Positions 32,712 through 40,491 of a DNA stretch of 40,491 bases are shown here, in pieces. Under the pieces are notes generated by a model. It made no database searches. It was not told the origin of the DNA and saw nothing but the letters and a program-made list of their open reading frames with translations. Position 1 is the stretch's first letter. Each line of letters opens with the position of its first letter. This DNA is from a bacterium (GTDB lineage Bacteria; Patescibacteriota; Minisyncoccia; Moranbacterales; UBA2206), in assembly GCA_021777675.1 (NCBI GenBank), contig JAJYDG010000007.1:1-40491 (forward strand), written 5' to 3'. The position numbers were made by a program, and so were the translations under genes.

Positions 32712-32885
32712 TCATTTCATTTTATCTACTTGTTTGGCAGGATTGAATGTTGTGGAATCGGGAGCGGTTTTTATGAGCTTATCTCCAATTGACAAAGCGT
32801 TAAAAACAATAAAAAAACCAATGATTAAAATGAAAACAAATAACATTAGTGTGACCACTTTTTTGTCCGTTTCAATTTCAATCAT
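32712..32885 (-). CDS. 57-residue single-pass membrane peptide (missed by the ORF track)
   Basis: From the ATG at 32885 the minus strand encodes MIEIETDKKVVTLMLFVFIL, then IIGFFIVFNALSIGDKLIKT and APDSTTFNPAKQVDKMK. It has one membrane helix with an acidic N-terminus inside and a polar tail outside. The ATG overlaps the 3' end of the ATPase gene by 8 bases, the usual sign of coupled translation. mnmA starts 4 bases after its stop. The size, the hydrophobic helix and the overlap make it likely to be a real gene and a partner of the ATPase. I do not recognise its family. Confidence 0.7.
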   Translation of the reverse strand: MIEIETDKKVVTLMLFVFILIIGFFIVFNALSIGDKLIKTAPDSTTFNPAKQVDKMK

Positions 32886-34710
32886 TATTTATATTTCTAC
32901 TATTATTAATAAGCTTTCTGATCCCTTCCGAGTCAATATTCAGGTTTCTTTTTGGCGCTTTAAATTTTTTCGGTTCAATATTGGCAATTTGATTGAGACT
33001 GATTGTTTTTTCACTGGAAATATGCCCCGCTAATTGAAAATTATGCCTATTCCTTTCATTTGTCAAAAGCATTTGTTTTTTTTCTTCATTATCATCAATC
33101 GCTTTCTCAGTTTTTGATGCTATTGTTTCTGTTGCTTTTTTCTTATTATCCAAAAAATCACCCATAGAGGCTTTCGCTCTGGCTCTTTGATATTCCCGAA
33201 GACAATCCTTGCAAAAAGTTTTACGATTCGGATCCGGCTTGAAAGGAACCATGATTTTTTCTTCACAGGTATCGCAAATAGCTTCAAATAATTCAATTTG
33301 TGTTTTCATTTCCGTAGTAATAACTTTTTTTTCAATTTTTAACGGAGTTTCTTTTTTATCCACACTAATTTCGTTTATTTTTGACATTTCTTTCTTTTTT
33401 TCCTTTATGGCATCTTCAAAATAACCCATACCGCTCCAACGAGAAATTTTATCTGCCACTTCACTACTCGCCTTTCCATATCTTTCCCTGGAAATAGCTA
33501 TCGCTTTTTTTTCGTTGGCAATTGTTTCGGAAAGATTGGCTGGCGGCAATGTTCTTGCTGAAAAAGCATCCCCGGCAATCCCATCAATCATTAATTTGAG
33601 ATAAATTTCATATTTAGACAAATTAACAATATCATTCATCAGAAATATTGGGTTAAATTCTTTCTCTAGGCTTTCAGCATCTTCGGCGCCAACACGAAAA
33701 GTAATCATCGTTCCCACATTGCCAAATATTGCATCTTTGACTGTGGAATTTCCATCAAAAACCAATTGATTAATATATTGATGCGCCAAGATCAAGCATA
33801 AACGATATTTTCTTGCTTCAGATAAGATATTAGAAAAACTCTCCGTAGCAAAATTTTGAAACTCATCAACATACAGATAAAAATCCTTGCGTTCATCCTC
33901 CGGAATATCAACTCGGCTCATTGCCGCCAATTGAATTTTAGTAATAATCATTCCACCCAAAAGACGCATAGCATCTTCACCAATGCGCCCCTTGGAAAGA
34001 TTAACAATTAAAATTTTTTGATTATCCATAATTTCACGCATATCAATCGTAGACTTAGGTTGACCGATAATGTGGCGCACTAGCGTGTAAGACAAAAATT
34101 GTCCAACTTTATTTTGAATTGCCGCTACGGCTTCTTTTCTGAATTTATCATCCCATTTATCGAATTCGTTGATCCAAAACGCCTTCACTACTGGATCGGT
34201 AATTTTTGGATAAACTCTCTTGCGAAAATCAGAATCCGACATCATTCGATTCACTCCCAAAAGTGTCGAACCGGGATAATCCAAAAGCGCCAAAATTGCG
34301 TTATTAAGAATATACTCCATTCGAGAACTCCAAACATCCGGCCAAATTTTCTTAAACACACCCATCAAACCGGAAGCAACTAAGTTTTTTTTGTCCGGGT
34401 CGACCGCTTCCAAAATATTAAACGCCACTGGAAATTCAACATCCGCCGGATTAAAATAAACCAGATCATTAATTCGATTGCTTGGGATAGCTTTAAGCAT
34501 TTTTTCAGCAAATTCACCATGCGGATCAACAACGCAAAGACCTTTGCCGTTTTGAATATCTTGAATAGCCATATTTTCCAAAAGATTGGATTTTCCCATT
34601 CCTGTTTTACCGATAATATACATATGCCGTCTGCGATCATCCTCTTTGATACCAAAAATTCTTTCTTGATTACGAAAATTTGTCTTGGCAAAAAAATTTA
34701 TTTTACTCAT
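32878..34710 (-). CDS. VirD4/HerA-like DNA-transfer ATPase with C-terminal zinc ribbon
   Basis: This 610-residue P-loop motor belongs to the conjugation coupling-protein/HerA-FtsK group, annotated in many CPR genomes as type IV secretory system conjugative DNA transfer protein. Walker A is MYIIGKTGMGKSNLLENMA, with LCVVDPHGEFAEKML just after. Walker B is FYLYVDEFQNFATESF, and the sensor region is CLILAHQYINQL. From about residue 475 a long charged linker leads to a zinc ribbon (CDTCEEKIMVPFKPDPN, then CKDC). There is no membrane helix in it; the neighbour encoded 11 bases upstream supplies one. It may move DNA or protein across the envelope. No relaxase or origin of transfer is in the window. 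Confidence 0.85.
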   Translation of the reverse strand: MSKINFFAKTNFRNQERIFGIKEDDRRRHMYIIGKTGMGKSNLLENMAIQDIQNGKGLCVVDPHGEFAEKMLKAIPSNRINDLVYFNPADVEFPVAFNILEAVDPDKKNLVASGLMGVFKKIWPDVWSSRMEYILNNAILALLDYPGSTLLGVNRMMSDSDFRKRVYPKITDPVVKAFWINEFDKWDDKFRKEAVAAIQNKVGQFLSYTLVRHIIGQPKSTIDMREIMDNQKILIVNLSKGRIGEDAMRLLGGMIITKIQLAAMSRVDIPEDERKDFYLYVDEFQNFATESFSNILSEARKYRLCLILAHQYINQLVFDGNSTVKDAIFGNVGTMITFRVGAEDAESLEKEFNPIFLMNDIVNLSKYEIYLKLMIDGIAGDAFSARTLPPANLSETIANEKKAIAISRERYGKASSEVADKISRWSGMGYFEDAIKEKKKEMSKINEISVDKKETPLKIEKKVITTEMKTQIELFEAICDTCEEKIMVPFKPDPNRKTFCKDCLREYQRARAKASMGDFLDNKKKATETIASKTEKAIDDNEEKKQMLLTNERNRHNFQLAGHISSEKTISLNQIANIEPKKFKAPKRNLNIDSEGIRKLINNSRNINND

Positions 34711-34721
34711 AAGTTTTTAAA

Positions 34722-35993
34722 TTATTCGATAGGCAAATTAGCGGGTGCCGATCCTAATTTGGAACTGACTTGTGTTAACGCCGGAGATTTAACTGTAATA
34801 TTGGGAAAATGAAACATTGTCGCCAGCTCCTTAGTGGAAAACATTAAATTAAAACCATCCATATTGCGATTGCGATAACGATTGTAAATTTTGCGTTTGC
34901 GAAAATCAGCCCGTTTGGCGGCAGAAAAAATTATGCCGGCTGTTTTACTGATTGCTTCAGGCTTAACTCCGTTTAAATGCAAATCATTAAATTGTTTAAT
35001 CGCCCCGACAAAACCACCAATGTGCGATTTATCGAAGCCGGTCCTTTTGCCAATATAGATCATTCGCATTTTTGTTTTGAAAAAATTTTTGCCCAAATTC
35101 TCTTCGACCGCTTTTAAAACGTCTCTTTCCATCGGAGAAAGTCTTGTATCAAGCGGGGCTTCCTCTTTTTTTGTAGCAGCCTTAAATTCCACAGGACCAG
35201 AAAGAGCCGGAATAATTTTACTAAAAACATCCACCAGATGACCAAAAACGCTCATTTGTTCAGCAACTGGCTTACCTTTTAGTTTATTCATTAATGTTGC
35301 TCCGGCTTTAAAAGATTCCCCCTCCGGAATGGGAACCAGCATATATTGCAACCAGATGTGCTGACCAGGACCCAATGTTCCTAATTGTTCTATCAAAGCC
35401 GCCATCGGATCGATCATTTCTCCGGTAATGCTTTCTTCAAATTGATCATAGGTTTTAATTGGATAAAAAAGATCTTTTTGCGTAAAATCAAAATCGGCGC
35501 CCCACAAATCCCAATCGCGATTAGGCACAATTTTAGGAAATTTATTGCAATAGTCTTCAACTTCTAAAATTTGCGCTTCGGGAAATTGAGCATAAATTTG
35601 CGCTTCAAGTAAATTGCGACTCTTTGACAACAAACGAACATAATAATGCACTCTGCCTTCTTCGCCAACCAATTCAAAACTAAAAGGATCTTGACGGAAA
35701 AAACCGTTCAAATAAATATCAAAAGTATTAGGCGTTGTTATGACTCCTGACAAGCCGGTAAAAATCATTTCCATCGGCTTGGGACCGCGCTCTATTTCAC
35801 GAGGAGGAATAATTTCCAGCATTGTCCATTTATATTTTCCATTAAAAGAATCCTTTGAATAAAAAGCGACGAATTCCATCCAAATAATAGCAAATAAATA
35901 CCAAAGCGGCCAAACCAAGATTAACCACCAGGCATTAAAAAAAACCAACCCAAAAGTTTTTAATATTTCCCAAAAATTAACCGTGATATCCAT
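34722..35993 (-). CDS. Membrane-anchored partner of the VirD4/HerA-like ATPase
   Basis: This 423-residue protein has an N-terminal membrane helix pair (LVFFNAWWLILVWPLWYLFAIIWM) and a large cytoplasmic part. That part contains IIPPREIERGPKPMEMIFTGL, then PGQHIWLQYMLVPIPEG, and near the end STKELATMFHFPNITVKSPAL with PANLPIE at the C-terminus. The last motifs recur in CPR proteins that sit beside HerA/VirD4 ATPases. No enzyme motif is seen. The gap to the ATPase is 11 bases, so the pair is co-expressed. It is probably the membrane base of the ATPase, but this is inferred from position and topology. Confidence 0.78.
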   Translation of the reverse strand: MDITVNFWEILKTFGLVFFNAWWLILVWPLWYLFAIIWMEFVAFYSKDSFNGKYKWTMLEIIPPREIERGPKPMEMIFTGLSGVITTPNTFDIYLNGFFRQDPFSFELVGEEGRVHYYVRLLSKSRNLLEAQIYAQFPEAQILEVEDYCNKFPKIVPNRDWDLWGADFDFTQKDLFYPIKTYDQFEESITGEMIDPMAALIEQLGTLGPGQHIWLQYMLVPIPEGESFKAGATLMNKLKGKPVAEQMSVFGHLVDVFSKIIPALSGPVEFKAATKKEEAPLDTRLSPMERDVLKAVEENLGKNFFKTKMRMIYIGKRTGFDKSHIGGFVGAIKQFNDLHLNGVKPEAISKTAGIIFSAAKRADFRKRKIYNRYRNRNMDGFNLMFSTKELATMFHFPNITVKSPALTQVSSKLGSAPANLPIE

Positions 35994-36054
35994 TTATTTT
36001 TTATATTTTTAGCTTTTTAAAGTTTCGAAATGACTTCTATTTCAAGAATCGCTT

Positions 36055-37110
36055 CTATTTTAAACTATAAAAAAGTTGTTCGTCTTTTTTGAAAAAATTT
36101 TTGTCTTTTAAATTAATTGCAATCGTATCTTCTTTCACTTCTCGCACACTGAGCACTTCTTGCGTAATTTCTTTGCACGACATTGGTCGTCCTTTTTTTT
36201 GCAAAATATCAATTATCACATCCCTCACTGTTCCCTTGCGATAGCCCCATTCACTTAATGCATAAATGCCACGTCCGATTAAAATAAAACGCGTGTCTTT
36301 AATTAATTCATTGTGAATAGTTTGCGGATGGGTCTTTTTTTCTCCTAGCTTATATTTATCAATCAATTTAACAATTTGTAAAAAATGCAACGGCTTACCC
36401 ATTTCTTTTAGTATAAGATAAATTTTCTCGCGACTGCCTTTTGGATTTATTTCCGGCCAATTGCGCAATCCCCATTTTTTAAACTGATTGCTTTTGATTC
36501 GAAAAGAACTATTTAAATAACTCAGCATTGCCTTTTTCGATAGATCTGAAAAAATAATCGTTAAACTTTGATGAATTTCATCACTAGACAATGTCCGGTT
36601 TTTTTCTTGTAATATTTTTTCCGCTTCTATGATAACTTTTTTTGCTCTGTTTAAAGCTTCGGTTGAACTTATCCATGATTTATCCAAGAAACCCTTTTCA
36701 AAAACAACTCCAATCTTATGCGAGAAACCAACTAAAAATCTTAACGCACTGGCTTCTTTAGCTGATCTTTTTAAGTTTAAACGCAAAAATATATCGCTCT
36801 CTTTGATTATACCATAATTATTTTCAATCACCAAGATTATAGCACTTTCTTCTTTTCTGAGCTCATCCGTTTCATATTTTTTAATAATTTGCTTCTTACT
36901 GTCAGCAATAATTTGCCGGATACGCTCCCTTGTTACATTATTGTCTTCTCCGATTTTATCCAATGTTTGAGGCAAAAAATTATCGCCTAGGCCAAATCTT
37001 TGTTTGAATATGTTTCGTACGCGCTCCGGAAAATCAGCCAATAACTCAGTTGCCAGAGCAAAGAACCGCTCTTTTTCTTGATTATTCTTTTTTTTCCCTT
37101 GAATATGCAT
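36055..37110 (-). CDS. Sigma-region-4/HARE-HTH-like transcription regulator
   Basis: This 351-residue protein opens with a sigma-70 region 4-like helix-turn-helix (FPERVRNIFKQRFGL, then TLDKIGEDNNVTRERIRQI). No region 2 is present, so it cannot be a full sigma factor. The C-terminal half holds two winged-helix units that look like the HARE-HTH/RpoE-delta fold: REKIYLILKEMGKPLHFLQI to YALSEWGYRKG, and VRDVIIDILQKKGRPMSCKE to the end. The middle is helical. Such proteins likely bind RNA polymerase or promoter DNA; the family is common in CPR genomes but, to my knowledge, not characterised there. It is upstream of the ATPase partner with a 61-base gap. Confidence 0.8.
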   Translation of the reverse strand: MHIQGKKKNNQEKERFFALATELLADFPERVRNIFKQRFGLGDNFLPQTLDKIGEDNNVTRERIRQIIADSKKQIIKKYETDELRKEESAIILVIENNYGIIKESDIFLRLNLKRSAKEASALRFLVGFSHKIGVVFEKGFLDKSWISSTEALNRAKKVIIEAEKILQEKNRTLSSDEIHQSLTIIFSDLSKKAMLSYLNSSFRIKSNQFKKWGLRNWPEINPKGSREKIYLILKEMGKPLHFLQIVKLIDKYKLGEKKTHPQTIHNELIKDTRFILIGRGIYALSEWGYRKGTVRDVIIDILQKKGRPMSCKEITQEVLSVREVKEDTIAINLKDKNFFKKDEQLFYSLK

Positions 37111-37147
37111 TTTATTGCCAGCTGATTATAAACTTAGACTTCCGTTA

Positions 37148-37177
37148 ATACTAATACATATTCAATAGATTTGTCAA
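37148..37177 (-). promoter_or_regulatory. Promoter of the regulator gene
   Basis: On the minus strand a perfect TTGACA (37177-37172) is followed by 18 bases and TAGTAT (37153-37148). A second -10 (TATAAT at 37130-37125) has no matching -35. The same TTGACA/TAGTAT pairing is used by the ribosomal operon. Confidence 0.62.
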
Positions 37178-37209
37178 GTCAGACCGCTTCTTTCCACAAT
37201 ATTCAATTA

Positions 37210-38253
37210 TTAAATAAATTTGAAATAAAAAAGTGCGGCCAATCCTCCGATATATATAAAAATCTCCGCGATTGAATCTGCGCCAAGATTAAAATAGCGC
37301 CTACGTGGTTTGATTAGAAAGGAAAATGCATAAATACTCAGCATAAAAATACCAATAATAGCAAATAAACGATCGCTATTTTCAGCGTAGGATAGCGCCG
37401 GTTTTCCCAAAATTAAATCGGCGACAAAAAAAGGCACTAACATAAAAGCGTTCCCGCCCAAAACATCGCTGATTGCCAAGTGATTATCCCCGATGAAAAT
37501 CGCTTCCAATCCGGTACTTATTTCCGGCAAAGATGTTACTAGCGCCAAAATTGTCGCCGCAAAAATTCCACTGTTTATGCCTATGGCACCAGCCAAAAAA
37601 TTTCCCGACTCCTCCAGAAAAAAACCGGCAATTAATGTTATGATTGAAGCTACTGCGAACAGGATGATAATGTAAACACTTTTTTTCTCGGCGTAGAATG
37701 TTCTGTTTTTTGAAATACGACATTCAGTATGCATTCTTCCCGGATGAGCACCATCTTCCACCTGATTAAATTTTTCAATTTTATGAGATTTATCAATAAG
37801 ATATAAACCAAAAAACCAGGCCGCCACAATCATTATTGAAAAAGGATTAATTTTAAAAAAGGAAACTCCGGCGGGAACATATGTAGCAATAAGAGCAAAA
37901 ATAATTAAAATAATCGAAAAAACGGTTTCAAAAAACAATGTTATCGAACCGGCCAAATATGCAAGCGGTCGCTTTCCTTTTACCGCAAAATCAAAAAATA
38001 CTATAAGCAAAGTTTGAATCGAAATTCCTCCAATTAAATTTCCGATAACTATTGATGTGTGTCCCTTAAGAGCACCGCTGATCGCAACTGCGATATCCGG
38101 CAAGCTACCGCTAATACCCAGCAAAATCAGACCACCAAATGCTTCTCCTATTCTAAAGCGACAATCCAGCGCATCAGTCGTTTTCGTAAGAATTATTCCT
38201 GAAAACCAAATTGCCATACCGGAAACGGCAAAAATCAACAAGTGAAAAATCAT
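37210..38253 (-). CDS. Sodium/calcium exchanger family membrane protein
   Basis: This 347-residue protein has about ten membrane helices and the two alpha-repeats of the CaCA family: FGGLILLGISGSLPDIAVAI in the first half and AATILALVTSLPEISTGLEA in the second. Both GSLPD and TSLPE keep the acidic residue that binds the cation. The halves are split by a polar loop with basic and Cys residues (GAHPGRMHTECRISKN). It likely swaps Ca2+ or another cation for Na+ or H+. The gene stands alone, with an extended -10 promoter upstream. Confidence 0.9.
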   Translation of the reverse strand: MIFHLLIFAVSGMAIWFSGIILTKTTDALDCRFRIGEAFGGLILLGISGSLPDIAVAISGALKGHTSIVIGNLIGGISIQTLLIVFFDFAVKGKRPLAYLAGSITLFFETVFSIILIIFALIATYVPAGVSFFKINPFSIMIVAAWFFGLYLIDKSHKIEKFNQVEDGAHPGRMHTECRISKNRTFYAEKKSVYIIILFAVASIITLIAGFFLEESGNFLAGAIGINSGIFAATILALVTSLPEISTGLEAIFIGDNHLAISDVLGGNAFMLVPFFVADLILGKPALSYAENSDRLFAIIGIFMLSIYAFSFLIKPRRRYFNLGADSIAEIFIYIGGLAALFYFKFI

Positions 38254-38289
38254 TATATTTCTAAATAGATTAACGATTAAGCTTTTTTT

Positions 38290-38298
38290 ATTTTAGCA
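38290..38298 (-). promoter_or_regulatory. Extended -10 promoter for the cation exchanger
   Basis: The minus strand reads TGCTAAAAT, a TGn extended -10 about 36 bases before the ATG at 38253. It closely resembles the TGCTATAAT at 2422-2430. No -35 is clear. Confidence 0.5.
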
Positions 38299-38438
38299 TA
38301 AAAAAATTTAATACCATAATCAATAAATTTTAAAAAAATCATGGCTTTGCTTTTTATTCTATAAACAATATAATAAATGATATCGATTTATTTACTGTTT
38401 CATAGTTTCTTCATAAACAAGAAAGATAATAAAAAAAT

Positions 38439-39509
38439 ATGAAAGAAAAATTGAAATTATTTTTCAAGATAATTTTAACTCTACTTATACTTAGCGTACT
38501 TGCTTTTTCTGTTTTTCATTTTCCTAATCCGATTCGCGAAAAATTGATGCAAGACAAACGTTTTTCAAAGCTAGACACGGACATTAATTACCGCATTCAC
38601 CGTTATTACATAAAACTGGTTCCTGACAATGCGCAAGGGGTTGGTCCAGGCAATACCCAGCTCACAGTAAAAGACAACGAACATTTTTCTTTTGCAGTTT
38701 TTGGCGATACGCAGATGTTCGATTTTCCGCAGACAAACAACACATTTCAGCAAGCAGTGGAGAGTCTTAAAAAATTTCACGTAAGCGCTGTTCTGTCAAC
38801 CGGAGATTTAATCAACCGCTGTGATAACAATTCCGGATGCGCCGATTATAAATTATGGAAGAATATAATGCTGCCTTTTATGCCGATAACTTATGAAGTT
38901 ATGGGAAACCATGATCATTTTGCCGATACGCTCTCTGAAACTCTTTGGCAAAAATACTTTAATTTGCCTACTAACGGTCCGGATGGATACAAAGAATTGA
39001 CTTATTCTTTTAATTTAGGAAATTCTCATTTTATCATTCTCGATTCAGAAAAAAAACCTGGCACAATTGATCTCACTCAAAGAAATTGGTTGGAAAATGA
39101 TTTACAAAAAAATACGGCAGAAAATACTTTTGTTTTTTTTCATGAACCGGCTTTCCCTGCAAGTTATAAAGTAAGACAAAGCTTAGACAGACACAGCGAA
39201 GAAAGAAACACTTTTTGGTCAATTATTGATAAATACAATGTTACAGCGGTTTTTAACGGACATGAACACGCTTTTTCTATGGAAAAAATTGATTCATCTG
39301 TTTTTCCTTCCGCAACTCACAGCATTAATCAAATCATTATCGGTGATACCGATGCTGATGAAAGACATGATGCCAATCCGCTTCCATTGGCAAAATATTA
39401 CATAGGGCATAAACATCATTTTATTATTGTAGATGTGAATGGTAAAAATATAATTATAAAATTATATTCCACCGATGGAACTTTAATTGACACTTTTAAT
39501 CTTTCTTAG
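38439..39509 (+). CDS. Exported or membrane-anchored metallophosphoesterase
   Basis: This 356-residue protein starts with a hydrophobic export signal or anchor (LFFKIILTLLILSVLAFSVF). The calcineurin-like phosphoesterase motifs follow: FAVFGDTQMF (D-x-Q variant of D-x-H), VLSTGDLINRC, VMGNHDHF, VFFHEPAF and FNGHEHAF. All the metal ligands except the usual first His are present; Gln in its place is seen in other family members. The substrate is unknown; extracellular nucleotides, phospholipids or phosphoprotein are possible. It stands alone on the plus strand and converges with the glycosidase gene. It lacks a Shine-Dalgarno sequence; GATAAT lies just before an A-run and the ATG. Confidence 0.87.
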   Translation: MKEKLKLFFKIILTLLILSVLAFSVFHFPNPIREKLMQDKRFSKLDTDINYRIHRYYIKLVPDNAQGVGPGNTQLTVKDNEHFSFAVFGDTQMFDFPQTNNTFQQAVESLKKFHVSAVLSTGDLINRCDNNSGCADYKLWKNIMLPFMPITYEVMGNHDHFADTLSETLWQKYFNLPTNGPDGYKELTYSFNLGNSHFIILDSEKKPGTIDLTQRNWLENDLQKNTAENTFVFFHEPAFPASYKVRQSLDRHSEERNTFWSIIDKYNVTAVFNGHEHAFSMEKIDSSVFPSATHSINQIIIGDTDADERHDANPLPLAKYYIGHKHHFIIVDVNGKNIIIKLYSTDGTLIDTFNLS

Positions 39510-39535
39510 CCAAAAAAAAATTAAGTTGCTGCAAA

Positions 39536-40491
39536 TTATTTTTTATAGACATAGAAAAAATCTTTATCATAACCGTTTAAATAGCCATCGGTTCCATCGT
39601 GCAATTCTTTTGTTAGCGGAGTGGAAACATATTTTCCTTGGGAAAATTGATCAAAAATATTGAATCTAACCCAGATTGGATTGATGTCTAATTGAATAGC
39701 ATTAACTGCTCCAGCCGATTTAAGCGCAATAGCCAAAGTATTGGGAGTGAGATTATTACCCGCCGCAAAAATTAAATTGCCTTTTTTAGTCAATCCAATT
39801 CCGGAACGATATGTATAGATATCCACTGTTCCGGCCGCCAATCGTCCCCACAATATTCGACTGCGAGGATTTGTAACTGTAATTTCTCCGTTACTTATTA
39901 ACATAGGACAATTTTGACGAATAAAATTTATATTCCCTCCCAGCTCTTGTCCCTGATAATCAACTATTTTTAATGTTCCATCTTTATAAGCAATAAAAGT
40001 TCCCAAATCATTTTTAAGTGGCAAATAAGTTTTATCGCCAACAATCATCCCATATTGCCCATCTTTATATTGAAATCCGCCATCAAATGCCGCAACCAAG
40101 TTCCCGCTATCCACAATTTCTTTTGGCACTTTTCCCGGCCCTGGTTTTCCAATCGGACCGGCTGGTTGTTTTATGCCGGCAACACTGCCGATTCCAAGAA
40201 CGCTCATATCCAATTGCACCAATGTAGTAATTGAATATGCTCGCTCTTGATCGCTACGCACAAAAGTATAAGCCATTACTTCTTTATCGGGAAATGCTTT
40301 AAGTGGCCAATCTCGCCAAATGCCTTCATTTTGGACATCTTCAAAATTATTAAGCTTTGGTATTGGTGACAAATCAAGATTACTTCCTGAAACATTATTC
40401 AGGCCACCGGAATCCTCAAATTGAGGCGCCTTAATTGAATTTTGGTTTGAAGTAAGACGCTGGATTCCATCGGAAGCATTAAAAAAAATCC
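39536..40491 (-). CDS. Phosphodiester glycosidase (NAGPA/DUF2233) family protein, 5' end beyond the window
   Basis: The track starts this ORF at a TTG (40372), but the frame stays open to the window edge (upstream residues end ...SGSNLDL before SPIPKLN), so the true start is missing. The NAGPA-type fold is recognisable: LVAAFDGGFQYKDGQYGMIV, then KNDLGTFIAYKDGTLKI, NCPMLISNGEI, RSGIGLTKKGNLIFAAG and AGAVNAIQLDINPIWVRF. The family removes GlcNAc from phosphodiester-linked glycans in animals, and bacterial members act on surface polysaccharides. Here the upstream polar, Ser/Asn-rich part suggests a long N-terminal region or signal outside the window. The substrate is not known. Confidence 0.82.
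   Translation of the reverse strand, partial: IFFNASDGIQRLTSNQNSIKAPQFEDSGGLNNVSGSNLDLSPIPKLNNFEDVQNEGIWRDWPLKAFPDKEVMAYTFVRSDQERAYSITTLVQLDMSVLGIGSVAGIKQPAGPIGKPGPGKVPKEIVDSGNLVAAFDGGFQYKDGQYGMIVGDKTYLPLKNDLGTFIAYKDGTLKIVDYQGQELGGNINFIRQNCPMLISNGEITVTNPRSRILWGRLAAGTVDIYTYRSGIGLTKKGNLIFAAGNNLTPNTLAIALKSAGAVNAIQLDINPIWVRFNIFDQFSQGKYVSTPLTKELHDGTDGYLNGYDKDFFYVYKK

Noticed and set aside
32878-35993. A conjugative or integrative element around the VirD4-like ATPase
   Set aside because: No relaxase, integrase, att repeats or composition change; flanked by core genes in one direction.

Overview
The window is a compact, AT-rich bacterial chromosome segment. It looks like a member of the Candidate Phyla Radiation (Patescibacteria); a Moranbacteria-like lineage is a guess. 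The sequence supports this in several ways: short housekeeping proteins, an alanyl-tRNA synthetase that lacks the C-terminal C-Ala domain, a zinc-ribbon VirD4/HerA-like ATPase beside a membrane partner, a sigma-region-4/HARE-HTH-like regulator, and almost no canonical Shine-Dalgarno sequences. UGA is a stop here: prfB (RF2) is present and carries the in-frame UGA of the classical +1 frameshift. I saw no rRNA, tRNA, CRISPR array, IS element or prophage.

Layout. Almost everything lies on the minus strand, so transcription runs from high to low coordinates. Positions 1-2400 hold ftsX (partial), ftsE, prfB and a small membrane protein. Positions 2512-8064 hold argS-tyrS-secA. Positions 8159-12519 hold an ADP-forming acyl-CoA synthetase, a degenerate receiver protein and recJ. 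Positions 12648-16793 are the alpha ribosomal operon infA-rpmJ-rpsM-rpsK-rpsD-rpoA-rplQ-rplM-rpsI, with a TTGACA promoter upstream and a hairpin terminator after rpsI.

Positions 17000-24000 are mixed. A small membrane protein, trhP, tgt and a repeat-built surface protein lie on the minus strand. Two plus-strand single-gene units are inserted among them: a secreted TIM-barrel-like protein and a protein with a RelE-like C-terminus. These two are the only genes I saw with strong Shine-Dalgarno sequences, and each ends in a strong hairpin terminator.

Positions 24231-29418 are accessory: a small secreted protein, an ECF sigma factor with an overlapping membrane partner, a MazG-like hydrolase, and a MarR-controlled efflux operon (two membrane-fusion proteins plus a DHA2 transporter) with a visible promoter and operator. 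Positions 29551-37110 run in one direction: a sigma4/HARE-like regulator, a membrane protein, a zinc-ribbon conjugation-type ATPase, an unlisted 57-aa membrane peptide, mnmA, a coiled-coil protein and alaS. The right end holds a cation exchanger, an exported metallophosphoesterase (plus strand) and a phosphodiester glycosidase cut by the window edge.

Most genes serve core translation, protein export, division and tRNA modification (tgt, mnmA, trhP). The most unusual items are a Tgt whose substrate loop departs from the preQ1-type consensus, a receiver domain missing its phospho-Asp and its Lys, a hairpin abutting the prfB frameshift site, the ATPase/membrane-partner/micropeptide module, the sigma/membrane/secreted-protein module, the RelE-like orphan, and a split between leaderless or SD-less genes and strong-SD genes.
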